A stretch of 64,000 nucleotides of DNA from an uncultured Bacilli bacterium. GTDB lineage: Bacteria > Bacillota_I > Bacilli_A > RF39 > UBA660. The notes under the pieces were generated by a model. It searched no databases. It saw only the letters and a program-made list of their open reading frames with translations, and was not told the DNA's origin. Below are positions 36,096-44,748 of this stretch, piece after piece. The DNA is taken from NCBI GenBank assembly GCA_910579455.1, contig CAJTUT010000002.1:45217-109216 (forward strand), written 5' to 3'. Each line of letters begins with the position of its first letter. Position 1 is the stretch's first letter. Both the position numbers and the translations under genes were made by a program.

Positions 36096-36995
36096 CTAAT
36101 CATCTTTCTTAGCCCTAGGGAAACTACTATAGTATACTTCTTTTAATCTATCCGTAGTAATATGAGTATACACTTGTGTGGCACTAATACTCTCATGCCC
36201 TAGAAGTTTTTGAACACTCAACAAATCACACCCCTCATTTAATAGATGGGTTGCGAAAGAATGACGCAACATATGAGGAGATATATTTTTAGTTAAGGAG
36301 GTTTCTTTTATTAACTGATTTAAGATATATCGAACTCCCCTCTCACTAAGTTTTCCTCCTAAATGATTTAAAAATAAATAATCATTTGAACCTTTTAGCA
36401 ATTCTTGCCTACCATCTTTCACATATCTTTTTAATATTTCCTCACAGTAGTCACCATATTCTACCATTCTTTCCTTATTACCTTTACCACAAATAATAAT
36501 CTTTCTATCTAGTTGATTAATATCTTTTATCTTAATATTAACAAGCTCTCCGACCCTAACACCTGTTGCATACAACATTTCTAAAATTAATAAATCTCTT
36601 TGCCCCAGTGCCCTATTAGTATCAGGAACCAAAAATAACTCCTCCAATTCATTATACTCAAAATATCTTGGCAATTTTTTTTCCCTTTTTAAGCCATTAA
36701 GTAATAAAAAAACATTATTCTTAATAATTCCCTTATTAGATAAATATTTATAAAAACCTCTTAAAGCACTTAGTTTTCTATTAATAGAAGAATTGTTATC
36801 CTTCTTTTGTTCTTTTAGATACATTAGGTATAGTCTTGTATCACTGTACTCTATATTTAAATAACCAATAGATTCCTGATTACAAAAATTTACAAATTCT
36901 ATAAGATCATCCTCGTAGTTCTTGATCGTATATTTAGAATATGCCTTTTGGTACTCCAAATATTCCAAATAATTCTTTACATAATCATCTCTCAT
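36096..36995 (-). CDS. xerC: Tyrosine recombinase XerC/XerD
   Basis: The 299-residue protein has a SAM-like N-terminal domain (YLEYLEYQKAYSKYTIKNY) and a catalytic domain with Arg in LYATGVRVGELVNI, Lys in CGKGNKERMV, HMLRHSFATHLL (His and Arg), LGHESISATQVYTH (His and the catalytic Tyr). Size and motifs fit the housekeeping Xer recombinases that resolve chromosome dimers at dif, rather than phage integrases. XerC and XerD cannot be told apart with certainty here. An AGGGAT site precedes the ATG. It follows the unknown gene at 37055 by 59 bp. Confidence 0.85.
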   Translation of the reverse strand: MRDDYVKNYLEYLEYQKAYSKYTIKNYEDDLIEFVNFCNQESIGYLNIEYSDTRLYLMYLKEQKKDNNSSINRKLSALRGFYKYLSNKGIIKNNVFLLLNGLKREKKLPRYFEYNELEELFLVPDTNRALGQRDLLILEMLYATGVRVGELVNIKIKDINQLDRKIIICGKGNKERMVEYGDYCEEILKRYVKDGRQELLKGSNDYLFLNHLGGKLSERGVRYILNQLIKETSLTKNISPHMLRHSFATHLLNEGCDLLSVQKLLGHESISATQVYTHITTDRLKEVYYSSFPRAKKDD

Positions 36996-37054
36996 TTTAT
37001 CCCTACCTCAAAAAATTATATTACAAAAAGAAAAAACTCATCAAAAATTTTTAT

Positions 37055-38185
37055 CTAAAGTTTCCTTTTCATATGATTTTTCGGTAAAATTCCTAATAAC
37101 ACAGCATCATTACTAGATCCTAATATTTCATCTAAATCCATTTGTTCCATTACTTCTCCAACACCACCATCGGTAAATAGGTCAGATATTCTTTCACTTT
37201 CAAAACTAATAATGGATGAAGTCATTGATAAATTGCTATAATATTCATCCTCCTCGTCAATACCAAATAAATCCCTGTTATAAAAATCTTTATTATTTCT
37301 TTGCTCCTTAGCCAAATCTAGTCTTTTCATTTGCAATAAAATAATAGATTTCCTCTTCTGAGATAGTTGGTCCTTATTTAGACATGAACACAAAACTTGT
37401 CTATACTGGCCTTCCCACTCAATCATTTTCCTTAAATTCCTATAATCTTCTCTAAAAAAAGAATGAATTCTATGATTGATTTCTCTTAATTCCCTTTCTA
37501 TATCTAAAGTAGATAGATTCTTATAATATAAATCATAATACATCTCCTGCATTGATACGTAATTTTCTAATAATGTTCTTAATCCTTGGTATTTAAAACT
37601 ACTAGATTCCTCTTCTGCATTTGATTTATCTAATAATATATCTGTTGTTAATTTTTCTCTCTCGTCAAAATTCAAGTATCCTATTTTTTTCGGATTTAGA
37701 ATAAAATATCTAGTAGTCTTGTTAAAGGCAAGAGATTTAATGAATTGGATATAGGTCCCTAGTCTCGCTGAATTTTCAGTTAAAACTTTTCGTTTATTAT
37801 GGATTATTTTTTTTTGGTTTCTAAGACTAATAGCCTGCTCTAAAAGCAATAGGTCATTAAATATGAGAGGACATTCTTTTGTCTTACCATTTTGTCTATA
37901 GGCTAACGTTAGATGTGAGTAAGCCTGCTCTTTATCCGATAAGTAAGAAATATTATGTTTCTTTAATTCAAGAATAAAGTCCTTCTCGCTTTTATACCCA
38001 CAAGTCAAAGAATCAATTTCCTCTATTTTAAAATTATCCTTAAGCTTTCCATATAAAGAAAACTTAATTGGGGTTGCAGCATCATAGGAACATTTTTCAC
38101 GATCTCTTTTTTCCTTTGGAAAACTAGCCAAACGATCTCGATTTTGAATCGTTTTAATATCATTTAAATACAATCGATATGCCAC
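37055..38185 (-). CDS. Hypothetical protein, 376 residues
   Basis: I do not recognise this family. I start at GTG 38185 (VAYRLYLNDIKTIQN), seven bases after a strong AAAGGAGG; the upstream in-frame MCGII residues are a chance likeness to amidotransferases. The protein is soluble, charged, with long helical stretches (ELREINHRIHSFFREDYRN, SIILLQMKRLDLAKEQRNNK) and an acidic, Gly/Met-rich C-terminal part (GGVGEVMEQMDLDEILG). The order topA, this gene, xer suggests a chromosome-related or housekeeping role, but only by position. Confidence 0.6.
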   Translation of the reverse strand: MAYRLYLNDIKTIQNRDRLASFPKEKRDREKCSYDAATPIKFSLYGKLKDNFKIEEIDSLTCGYKSEKDFILELKKHNISYLSDKEQAYSHLTLAYRQNGKTKECPLIFNDLLLLEQAISLRNQKKIIHNKRKVLTENSARLGTYIQFIKSLAFNKTTRYFILNPKKIGYLNFDEREKLTTDILLDKSNAEEESSSFKYQGLRTLLENYVSMQEMYYDLYYKNLSTLDIERELREINHRIHSFFREDYRNLRKMIEWEGQYRQVLCSCLNKDQLSQKRKSIILLQMKRLDLAKEQRNNKDFYNRDLFGIDEEDEYYSNLSMTSSIISFESERISDLFTDGGVGEVMEQMDLDEILGSSNDAVLLGILPKNHMKRKL

Positions 38186-38210
38186 TTTTACGCCTCCTTT
38201 ATATAACGCT

Positions 38211-38219
38211 ATTATACCA
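38211..38219 (-). promoter_or_regulatory. Extended -10 promoter of the 376-residue gene
   Basis: TGGTATAAT on the minus strand (box 38211-38216), 25 bp before the GTG start and directly after the topA terminator. No clear -35. Confidence 0.55.
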
Positions 38220-38225
38220 CACATA

Positions 38226-38253
38226 ATAAAAGAGAGAAACTATTTTTCTCTCT
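38226..38253 (-). terminator. topA terminator
   Basis: A 9-bp perfect stem (AGAGAGAAA at 38231-38239, TTTCTCTCT at 38245-38253) followed on the minus strand by TTTTATT. It overlaps the last codons of topA. Confidence 0.75.
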
Positions 38254-40267
38254 CATAACTACATTTACTGCACTTTATCTTATCCTTCTTTTCAACCAAA
38301 ATCTCCTCACATTCTGGACACTTCTCACCAGTTGGCTTATCCCAAGATGCAAATTTACATTTTGGATACTGGTTACATCCATAAAATACCTTACCACGCC
38401 TTGTAGCCTTTTCTATAACTCTTCCATCACAAAGTGGGCAATCCATAATTTCATGAATTTCCTTTTCCTCTTTTTTTACATGTTTGCACTCTGGATAATT
38501 ACTACAAGCAACAAAATCGCCATATCTCCCCTTACGAATAACCAAAGGATTCCCGCATTCTGAACATATTTCCCCAGTCTCTACCGGAGCCTTTTTCTCC
38601 ATTTCATCAAAGGCATTCTTGACTCTAGGTTCAAACAATTTATAAAATGCCTCCAATACATGATTCCAAACCAAATTTCCTAATGCTATTTTGTCTAGAT
38701 CATCCTCCATATTCTTCGTATATTCCACATTAATTAAGTCAGAAAAGAACTCTTGTAACTTATCTGTTGTCTCAATTCCTACCTCGGTAGGCTTAAACTT
38801 TTTTTCAACTAATTCTACATAGCCTCTTTCTTTAATTGTATCCATAGTTTTTGCATAGGTAGAGGGTCTACCAATCCCTAACTCTTCCATCTCCTTAATT
38901 AGCTTTGCTTCTGTATATCTTGCAGGAGGTTTCGTAAAATGTTGCTCTTTTTCTACAATTTCTGTAGTTAATACCTCGTTTTCATGAATTTCTGGTAAAA
39001 TTTTATCCTCGCTAGACTCATAATCTTTATATACTCTTAAATATCCATCAAAAATCAGAACTTGACCATTCACTTTAAATTTATAATCATGATTATCCAG
39101 TATAATTGTTGTTTGATTTACCTTAGCATCAGCCATTAACGAAGCCAGTGCCCTTTTATAAATTAAACTATATAATTTAAATTCATCATTTGATAAATAC
39201 CTTTTCACCTGAATTGGCTCTCTAAAAATACTAGTTGGTCTTATTGCTTCATGTGCATCTTGAACATTTTCTGTTTTCTTACTTTGTTTGATATACCCAA
39301 CATAATCCTTACCATAATTTTCTATAATATATTGATAGGCTGGCTTTGTAAAGTCCTCGCTTAATCTTGTAGAATCTGTTCTCATATACGTAATTAAACC
39401 TACTGTCTCATTCTCCAAATCAATACCCTCATATAATTTTTGGGCAATACTCATAGTCTTTTTAGCTGAAAATCCCAATTTGGTAGAGGCCTCTTGCTGC
39501 AAGGTACTAGTAATAAAAGGAAATCTACTTTTTTTACTTCTTTTTTTCTGCTCAATTTTCTCTACTAGATAATTTTTATCCAATTGTTCCAACACATGAT
39601 CGCAATCTTGTTCACAGATGAGTTCAATATCTTCATTTTGATATTTAAATAAATTAGCATCAAATGAATCAAATTTTGAAGTGATCGTCCAATACTCTTC
39701 TGGAATAAAGGCCTCAATATCTCTTTCCCTATCTACAATTAATTTTAAGGCAACACTTTGAACACGTCCAGCTGACTTAGCACCTATTTTAGATTGTAAA
39801 AGTTTAGAAAGTCTGAATCCAATAATTCGATCCAAAATTCTCCTTGTTTCTTGACTCCTAACTAAATGGTCATCAATCAAAGTGGGATGGTTAATAGCTT
39901 CAATTACCTTATCATGAGTAATTTCATTAAATAATACCCTCTTATATTGATCATCAGGGATCCCTAAAGCATCTTTTAAATGCCAGGCAATGGCCTCCCC
40001 CTCACGATCTGGATCTGATGCAAGGTATACAATATCACTATCCTTTACATCCTTTTTTAATTCCGTAATAATCCTCTTTTTTCCGGTAATTGGAACATAA
40101 CTCGGTTGAAATCCATTTTCAATATCTACCCCTAATCCAAATTTTCCAGAAGTGGCCAAATCTCTAATATGACCTTTAGAAGATACTACTTTAAAATCAT
40201 TTCCTAAGTATTTCTCAATAGTCTTACTCTTACTGGGACTCTCCACTATCACTAAATGTTTACTCAT
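38240..40267 (-). CDS. topA: DNA topoisomerase I
   Basis: TopA relaxes negative supercoils by single-strand cleavage. The 675-residue protein has the TOPRIM domain (HLVIVESPSKSKTIEKYL, YLASDPDREGEAIAWHL), the active-site region GLITYMRTDSTRLS (Tyr at about 301), YTEAKLIKEMEELGIGRPST, and three C-terminal zinc fingers (CSECGNPLVIRKGRYGDFVA; CPLCDGRVIEKATRRGKVFY; CPECEEILVEKKDKIKCSKC). The ATG at 40267 is nine bases after AAGAAGGA; the 17 upstream codons are inside the promoter region. Confidence 0.95.
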   Translation of the reverse strand: MSKHLVIVESPSKSKTIEKYLGNDFKVVSSKGHIRDLATSGKFGLGVDIENGFQPSYVPITGKKRIITELKKDVKDSDIVYLASDPDREGEAIAWHLKDALGIPDDQYKRVLFNEITHDKVIEAINHPTLIDDHLVRSQETRRILDRIIGFRLSKLLQSKIGAKSAGRVQSVALKLIVDRERDIEAFIPEEYWTITSKFDSFDANLFKYQNEDIELICEQDCDHVLEQLDKNYLVEKIEQKKRSKKSRFPFITSTLQQEASTKLGFSAKKTMSIAQKLYEGIDLENETVGLITYMRTDSTRLSEDFTKPAYQYIIENYGKDYVGYIKQSKKTENVQDAHEAIRPTSIFREPIQVKRYLSNDEFKLYSLIYKRALASLMADAKVNQTTIILDNHDYKFKVNGQVLIFDGYLRVYKDYESSEDKILPEIHENEVLTTEIVEKEQHFTKPPARYTEAKLIKEMEELGIGRPSTYAKTMDTIKERGYVELVEKKFKPTEVGIETTDKLQEFFSDLINVEYTKNMEDDLDKIALGNLVWNHVLEAFYKLFEPRVKNAFDEMEKKAPVETGEICSECGNPLVIRKGRYGDFVACSNYPECKHVKKEEKEIHEIMDCPLCDGRVIEKATRRGKVFYGCNQYPKCKFASWDKPTGEKCPECEEILVEKKDKIKCSKCSYEREK

Positions 40268-40289
40268 GAAAACACATCCTTCTTTTATA

Positions 40290-40318
40290 CTTATACAGAT
40301 TAAATCTATTTTTGTCAA
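40290..40318 (-). promoter_or_regulatory. topA promoter
   Basis: -35 TTGACA (40313-40318), 17-bp spacer, -10 TATAAG (40290-40295) on the minus strand. The spacer holds a small palindrome AGATTTAATCT. Confidence 0.75.
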
Positions 40319-40507
40319 TTATATTTTATACATCCTACTATTATTATAGTATGTTTATCTCTTTTTTATCTTTAGTTTTCAATTAAATTTATCCGTTATA
40401 AATATTATAATTATATTCCTTCTCAGTATTTTTACTCAAGTAACAAATAGCAATTTTTTCTTTATATCACTTTTTGATGGTCAAACGTCTCTATACTCAA
40501 TTCTGGT
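40319..40507. other. Intergenic region upstream of topA
   Basis: About 190 bp of AT-rich sequence. No gene or strong hairpin is apparent. Confidence 0.4.
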
Positions 40508-41012
40508 TTAGTAAACCTCTGTAATTTCCTTTCTTAACTGATATAAATATATAATAGCTTTGCCAGTTGATGACAATGGCAAATGAGACAGGAAATTAAC
40601 ATACGAATCCGTATCATTAAATAAATAATTAAATATAGTAGATAAATTAATTAATTTATATTCAACCTAATATAACTTTTAAGAGTTGTTCATGCGATAT
40701 ATCTGTATAAAAATAATAAAGTGCCATTTTTAATAACAAATAGTAATCAATACAAAATTGTTTTATATAACTACCACTCTCAAATAGTAATATTTTTCCA
40801 TAATCAAAGAAACATTCTACTATTGGTTAGGGCAACCTAAATGTATCAAGCAAAGTCTGTTTTAATGAATCTATACTTTTTTGAAAAATCTTTCTTCCCT
40901 CTTTTTCATCAAAGAGTAGTTTGATTTCATTGATATCAACTCTTGTGATTTTCCCATAATTTATACCGAAATTCATCAACTCCTCTATTGATAAAATTCC
41001 TTCATTAATCAT
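40508..41012 (-). pseudogene. Decayed gene of unknown family with intact promoter
   Basis: ATG 41012 (AGGGGA upstream) opens a 61-codon frame, MINEGILSIEELMNFGINYG…, ending in TAA at 40827. The same frame continues past that stop (PIVECFFDYGKILLFESGSY, IKQFCIDYYLLLKMALYYFY, DISHEQLLKVILG), then shifts to YKLINLSTIFNYLFNDTDSY and SSTGKAIIYLYQLRKEITEV. The whole would have been about 165 residues. I read it as a pseudogene with one nonsense and one frameshift mutation; a surviving 61-residue product remains possible because the promoter and ribosome binding site are intact. Confidence 0.6.
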
Positions 41013-41036
41013 AACTTTTCCCCTAAAACTTTACAT

Positions 41037-41065
41037 ATTATAATCAAAGATTAACGAAATGTCGA
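41037..41065 (-). promoter_or_regulatory. Promoter of the decayed gene at 40508-41012
   Basis: -35 TCGACA (41060-41065), 17-bp spacer, -10 TATAAT (41037-41042) on the minus strand. Confidence 0.6.
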
Positions 41066-41071
41066 TCTTTA

Positions 41072-41640
41072 TCACTTGCCTTTATATGCTTTAAAAAAAT
41101 GTTTTAGTGTATCATAAGAACCAAATAATTTTTCTAACCTACCTGTAATATCCCCCCTACTAGAAATATCACTAAAAAGGAGTAAAGACTATAATTTAAT
41201 TGGTTAAAATTTTAGAAACGTAATTCTTCTGTAGATAAGTCATAGCAGGGATGAAACATGTCTATATCACTCATTTCTATTCTTGCCTTGGTTAAAAGTT
41301 CCAAATCAGCTTCCAAATTGCTAACATTCTCTAATAATAAAGGAATAGGCATCTCTAAAATAGATCCATCCTTTTTGGAGACAATAACCTCATTTTGTAA
41401 GCAGCACAAACAGAATACATATCACTATCTTCTGTACTATCTTTAATCTTAAATATATCAAGTGCTTGTAATATATTTTTTTAGGGCAGCTTTCTCATCT
41501 TATAATAAGAAGCTGGGTCCAGTGAAAAAACTTTACTATCATAAAAAAATCTTTATGGCATAATCACCATTATCAGATTCGTATTTCCAAACACTAAAAT
41601 TTACCCCATTTCCTAAATAAAATAAATCCTTCTATTCCTC
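41072..41640 (-). pseudogene. Decayed protein-kinase-like gene
   Basis: The minus strand reads FYLGNGVNFSVWKYESDN and GDYAIKIF, which resembles a kinase glycine-rich loop followed by the ATP-binding Lys, then after a one-base shift in a T run YDSKVFSLDPASYYKMRKLP, NILQALDIFKIKDSTEDSDM, and in the last long frame MPIPLLLENVSNLEADLELL and HPCYDLSTEELRF. A final piece ends LFGSYDTLKHFFKAYKGK. At least three frameshifts or stops break it and the catalytic loop is not seen. The kinase-like assignment rests on the first segment only. Confidence 0.5.
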
Positions 41641-41652
41641 CGATGGGGCTGT

Positions 41653-41681
41653 ATTATAACATATAAAGATCTAAAACACAA
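41653..41681 (-). promoter_or_regulatory. Promoter of the decayed kinase-like gene
   Basis: -35 TTGTGT (41676-41681), 17-bp spacer, extended -10 TGTTATAAT (box 41653-41658) on the minus strand, directly after the rnhB stop codon. Confidence 0.6.
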
Positions 41682-41696
41682 GATAAAAGTTAAGCT

Positions 41697-42677
41697 TTAT
41701 AACCCTTGTTTCTGTATATAATCACTTATTGGCTTATAACTTTTTCTATGATCATCCAAAATGCCATATTTCTCAATTGCCTCTAAGTGTTTTTTAGTAG
41801 GATACCCCTTATTATTTTTAAAATCATACATTGGATATTTTTTATCTAACTCTAGCAGCATTCTATCCCTTTCTACTTTTGCAATTACACTAGCAGCAGA
41901 TATAGTAATACTCTTTAAATCCCCCTTAATAATAGAAGTAGTTGGAATATTTACATTTAATGGCATAGCATCAATTAAAATGTGTTCCGGTTTAATATTG
42001 CAATTACTAATCGCTTCTTTCATTGCAAGCTTCGTAGCCTCATAAATATTGATTTCATCAATTTTCTTCTCATCAATAATTCCAACACCAATAGAGATAG
42101 CCTGTTTTTTAATTTTTTCATAAAATTGTTCTCTTTTTTTCTCACTTAGTTTTTTAGAATCTGTCAATCCCTCTAAATCAAATTTATCAGGCAAAATCAC
42201 ACAGGCAGCAACAACTGGACCCACTAATGGTCCACGCCCTACCTCGTCTACCCCTGCAATAAGACTAATTCCCTGCCCTTTTAATTTTTTCTCATATCGA
42301 TAATTATCCTTACTACACAAGTATAAATCTAATCTTTCAATTATTTTTTTATCCTGCTTTCTATTTAATCTTCGTTTTATCTCTAAACATTTTTCTATAT
42401 TCATACATTGATATCCATCAACATAAGTCATATCTTTTGGATAGTATAAATGATCACTGATTTCTATCGCATCATGATACTTATGTCCTAATAAAAATGC
42501 TCTTATTTTGGTATTCCAAGGAATTTGATTATAGAATTTTGTACTACAACTTAAATCAATATTTAATGTTTTTTCTATGATCCCTTGTAAGACTAAACTA
42601 GCATCGCTAATTACAATATAAGAATTTTTATCTAGTTCTAATTCACTTAGAGCATTCAATATTTCTTCCTTATTCAT
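41697..42677 (-). CDS. rnhB: Ribonuclease HII with an N-terminal nucleotidyltransferase-like domain
   Basis: RNase HII removes ribonucleotides from DNA. The catalytic domain occupies about residues 135-326: GVDEVGRGPLVGPVVAA (Asp and Glu), LTDSKKLSEKKRE, ILIDAMPL (Asp), SVIAKVERDRML, and NKGYPTKKHLEAI. The first 130 residues are not part of normal RNase HII: VISDASLVLQGIIEKTLNID followed by LSCSTKFYN resembles nucleotidyltransferase folds of the AbiEii/DUF1814 kind, where the D-x-D usually follows; here it is degenerate (IDLS). The frame is continuous. It starts 17 bp after rbgA, a pairing common in Firmicutes. Confidence 0.88.
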   Translation of the reverse strand: MNKEEILNALSELELDKNSYIVISDASLVLQGIIEKTLNIDLSCSTKFYNQIPWNTKIRAFLLGHKYHDAIEISDHLYYPKDMTYVDGYQCMNIEKCLEIKRRLNRKQDKKIIERLDLYLCSKDNYRYEKKLKGQGISLIAGVDEVGRGPLVGPVVAACVILPDKFDLEGLTDSKKLSEKKREQFYEKIKKQAISIGVGIIDEKKIDEINIYEATKLAMKEAISNCNIKPEHILIDAMPLNVNIPTTSIIKGDLKSITISAASVIAKVERDRMLLELDKKYPMYDFKNNKGYPTKKHLEAIEKYGILDDHRKSYKPISDYIQKQGL

Positions 42678-42694
42678 TATTTCACCTTATCTAT

Positions 42695-43576
42695 TTATGT
42701 TAATCTATCTAGTGTAATATTTCCTAAATACCCATTTTTTAAATCATTAATAATAATATTTGATACTTTATCATAATCAGCTATTCCACCACGAGACAAG
42801 GCACCCCTCGATTTTCCAATCATATCAAATGTTTCTATCAAATCCTCATCTAACTTTTGAATGCCATAACGCCTTTCTAACTCTTGTGGGTATAACTCTA
42901 TCATTTTTTTTAAGATAAAACAAGCAAGATCGAGATTATCGATTACTTCTTCTTTTATAGAAGAAAGTGCTGCTAGTATATGTGCATTGTCTTGATTTTC
43001 CAACTTAGGCCAAAGTATTCCTGGAGAATCTAAAAGTTCTATCTCTTTATTAATTCTTATCCACGAAAGATTTTTAGTAATACCCGGCCTATTTCCAACA
43101 CTTGCTGATTTTTTTCCTACCAAACGATTAATAAGTGTTGATTTTCCTACATTAGGCACCCCAATAATCAAGACCCTAACACTTCTAGATTTAAGACCCT
43201 TCTCCAGCCTTTTTCTATTTTCATTTGCAACCATTTCTTTACTTTTTTCTATAATTTTTGATGTATCATTTCCATTCATTAAATCTACTGGTATTACAGT
43301 ATAATTTTTATCTTCATAATATTTAATTATTTTATCTGTTTCAAACTTATCACAAATATCATATTTTGTCATAATGAGTACTCTTTTTTTATTTCCTATC
43401 AACTCATCCATATCTACTATTTTAGAAGATATAGGCATACGGGAATCAATTACTTCATAAACTATATCAATTAGATTTAGTTTTTCTTTTATTTCTCTTT
43501 TGGTTTTGGCCATATGTCCTGGATACCAGTTGATTACACTTTTTTGTAACCCCCCCTGTGTTTCATTATTGTTCAT
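42695..43576 (-). CDS. rbgA: Ribosome biogenesis GTPase RbgA (YlqF)
   Basis: RbgA is an essential assembly factor of the 50S subunit. The circularly permuted GTPase motifs are present: INWYPGHMAKTKREI at the start, DSRMPISS, TKYDICD (G4), GVPNVGKSTLINRL (G1), GITK (G2) and LLDSPGILWP (G3), then the C-terminal ANTAR-like domain. The ATG at 43576 overlaps the HD gene's end and has a modest GAAGTGA site. The first residues, MNNNETQGGLQKSV, include a tract of seven G (43550-43556 on the minus strand), which is rare in this genome. It is co-transcribed with rnhB. Confidence 0.93.
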   Translation of the reverse strand: MNNNETQGGLQKSVINWYPGHMAKTKREIKEKLNLIDIVYEVIDSRMPISSKIVDMDELIGNKKRVLIMTKYDICDKFETDKIIKYYEDKNYTVIPVDLMNGNDTSKIIEKSKEMVANENRKRLEKGLKSRSVRVLIIGVPNVGKSTLINRLVGKKSASVGNRPGITKNLSWIRINKEIELLDSPGILWPKLENQDNAHILAALSSIKEEVIDNLDLACFILKKMIELYPQELERRYGIQKLDEDLIETFDMIGKSRGALSRGGIADYDKVSNIIINDLKNGYLGNITLDRLT

Positions 43577-44369
43577 TAAAATCACTTCTTTCTACTTTGT
43601 TGCTTATAAAAATATTCATTATATTTCTTATATCTTCCATTCTTATCTTTGTTTCTAAATCATTGTAATTAAATCTATCTATTAATATGTTAATATAATT
43701 ATTACTCTTAACAATTTTATAAGTTTCTTTAAAATTTAAATCAAATATAAATGCTAAAACACAACACCAATAATCAATAAGTGTTATTCTGTCATGAATA
43801 TCTACACATTTTTGATTTTTAATTGTTTTATAGACTTTATCAGACAATGTTGAATTTTCCATATCACTTTTGTATTTTAGTTTTCCTGGAAATATTGCTT
43901 CTATTTTTTCTTCTTTCTTTACTCTAAAATTATCTAACTTATCTGCATCTCTTATTATTTTTGAATGTAAGAGGCATCTTTCATTTAAGCCTTCTTTAAT
44001 AGTTAATCTACTATGATTATCAATTGCTGTTTTTATTATTTCATCATAGCTATCATCTTCTATAAAGTTTCTTATCAAATTATCATCAAATAACATTTTA
44101 ACACCATATGAGGCATGATCGAATTTAACACTATCAAATTGTTTTAAGAAAATAATTTCTTCAAACCTTCCAATATCGTGAAGTAAGGCAATTAATTCCG
44201 CCAAATATATATCTTCTTCAGATAAATTTAATTTGGTTGCTATTTCTTTAGCATTCTCAACAACATGATATGTATGAATCACTTTTAATTCAAAGCCCAA
44301 TTGATTTTTATCTTTGTATCTTTCTAAAAATATTTTGAATGAATTTCTAGCTTTTTGTATATCAATCAT
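43566..44369 (-). CDS. HD-domain phosphohydrolase
   Basis: The 267-residue protein has the HD metal-binding set: His in THHV-like VIHTYHVVENAKEIA, LIALLHDIGRFEE (HD at about 63-64), FDHASYGVKML and the distal DNHSRLTIKEG plus RDADKLDNFRV. HD proteins hydrolyse phosphate esters of nucleotides or nucleic acids; the substrate here is unknown. It lies between the DUF6870 gene and rbgA, overlapping rbgA by 11 bp, so an accessory gene seems to drive into a core gene. No signal peptide. Confidence 0.85.
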   Translation of the reverse strand: MIDIQKARNSFKIFLERYKDKNQLGFELKVIHTYHVVENAKEIATKLNLSEEDIYLAELIALLHDIGRFEEIIFLKQFDSVKFDHASYGVKMLFDDNLIRNFIEDDSYDEIIKTAIDNHSRLTIKEGLNERCLLHSKIIRDADKLDNFRVKKEEKIEAIFPGKLKYKSDMENSTLSDKVYKTIKNQKCVDIHDRITLIDYWCCVLAFIFDLNFKETYKIVKSNNYINILIDRFNYNDLETKIRMEDIRNIMNIFISNKVERSDFNEQ

Positions 44370-44385
44370 ATCTTCTCATTCCTTT

Positions 44386-44664
44386 TCACCTATATAAATT
44401 CTTTAAAACATTAGTCAAACAATCTTCAGCAGTTAAATCTGTGTTTTCTGAAAATCTAATTCTAACTAATTTTCCTTTCACTTTAAATATATATGGATTC
44501 TTTGTCTTTATAATAAAATCCAATATTCTTTCATTACTAGGTTTTCTTCTATCTATTTTTATATCTGTTATTTCATCTACATCTTCTAATTTTACATCAT
44601 CAAGATTTACATTTCTACATCTTTCTAATTTTTCTGATAATTCTTTTAAATTATATTTATTCAT
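44386..44664 (-). CDS. DUF6870-like small protein
   Basis: The 92-residue protein (MNKYNLKELSEKLERCRNVN…) contains DITDIKID-like DEITDIKIDRRKPSNERI, then DFIIKTKNPYIFKVKGKLVR and IRFSENTDLTAEDCLTNVL, the pattern of the DUF6870 family often met on integrative elements of Firmicutes. The function is unknown. The ATG at 44664 follows GGAGTG; a TTG 15 bases upstream overlaps it. It has a near-consensus promoter and probably drives the HD gene 16 bp downstream. A decayed second copy lies at 47455-47534. Confidence 0.65.
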   Translation of the reverse strand: MNKYNLKELSEKLERCRNVNLDDVKLEDVDEITDIKIDRRKPSNERILDFIIKTKNPYIFKVKGKLVRIRFSENTDLTAEDCLTNVLKNLYR

Positions 44665-44683
44665 AAAATCACACTCCAAATTA

Positions 44684-44712
44684 ATTATAAATTTAAATAC
44701 AATTAATGTTAA
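44684..44712 (-). promoter_or_regulatory. Promoter of the DUF6870-HD-rbgA-rnhB unit
   Basis: -35 TTAACA (44707-44712), 17-bp spacer, -10 TATAAT (44684-44689) on the minus strand, about 20 bp before the DUF6870 start codon. Confidence 0.7.
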
Positions 44713-44748
44713 ATGTGCAATTTTTAGGATTATATTTCTGTTGACCTA

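Noticed and set aside
38185..38224. MCGII start of a glutamine amidotransferase at the 376-residue gene
   Set aside because: These codons lie upstream of the strong ribosome binding site and overlap the promoter; the rest of the protein has no amidotransferase motif.
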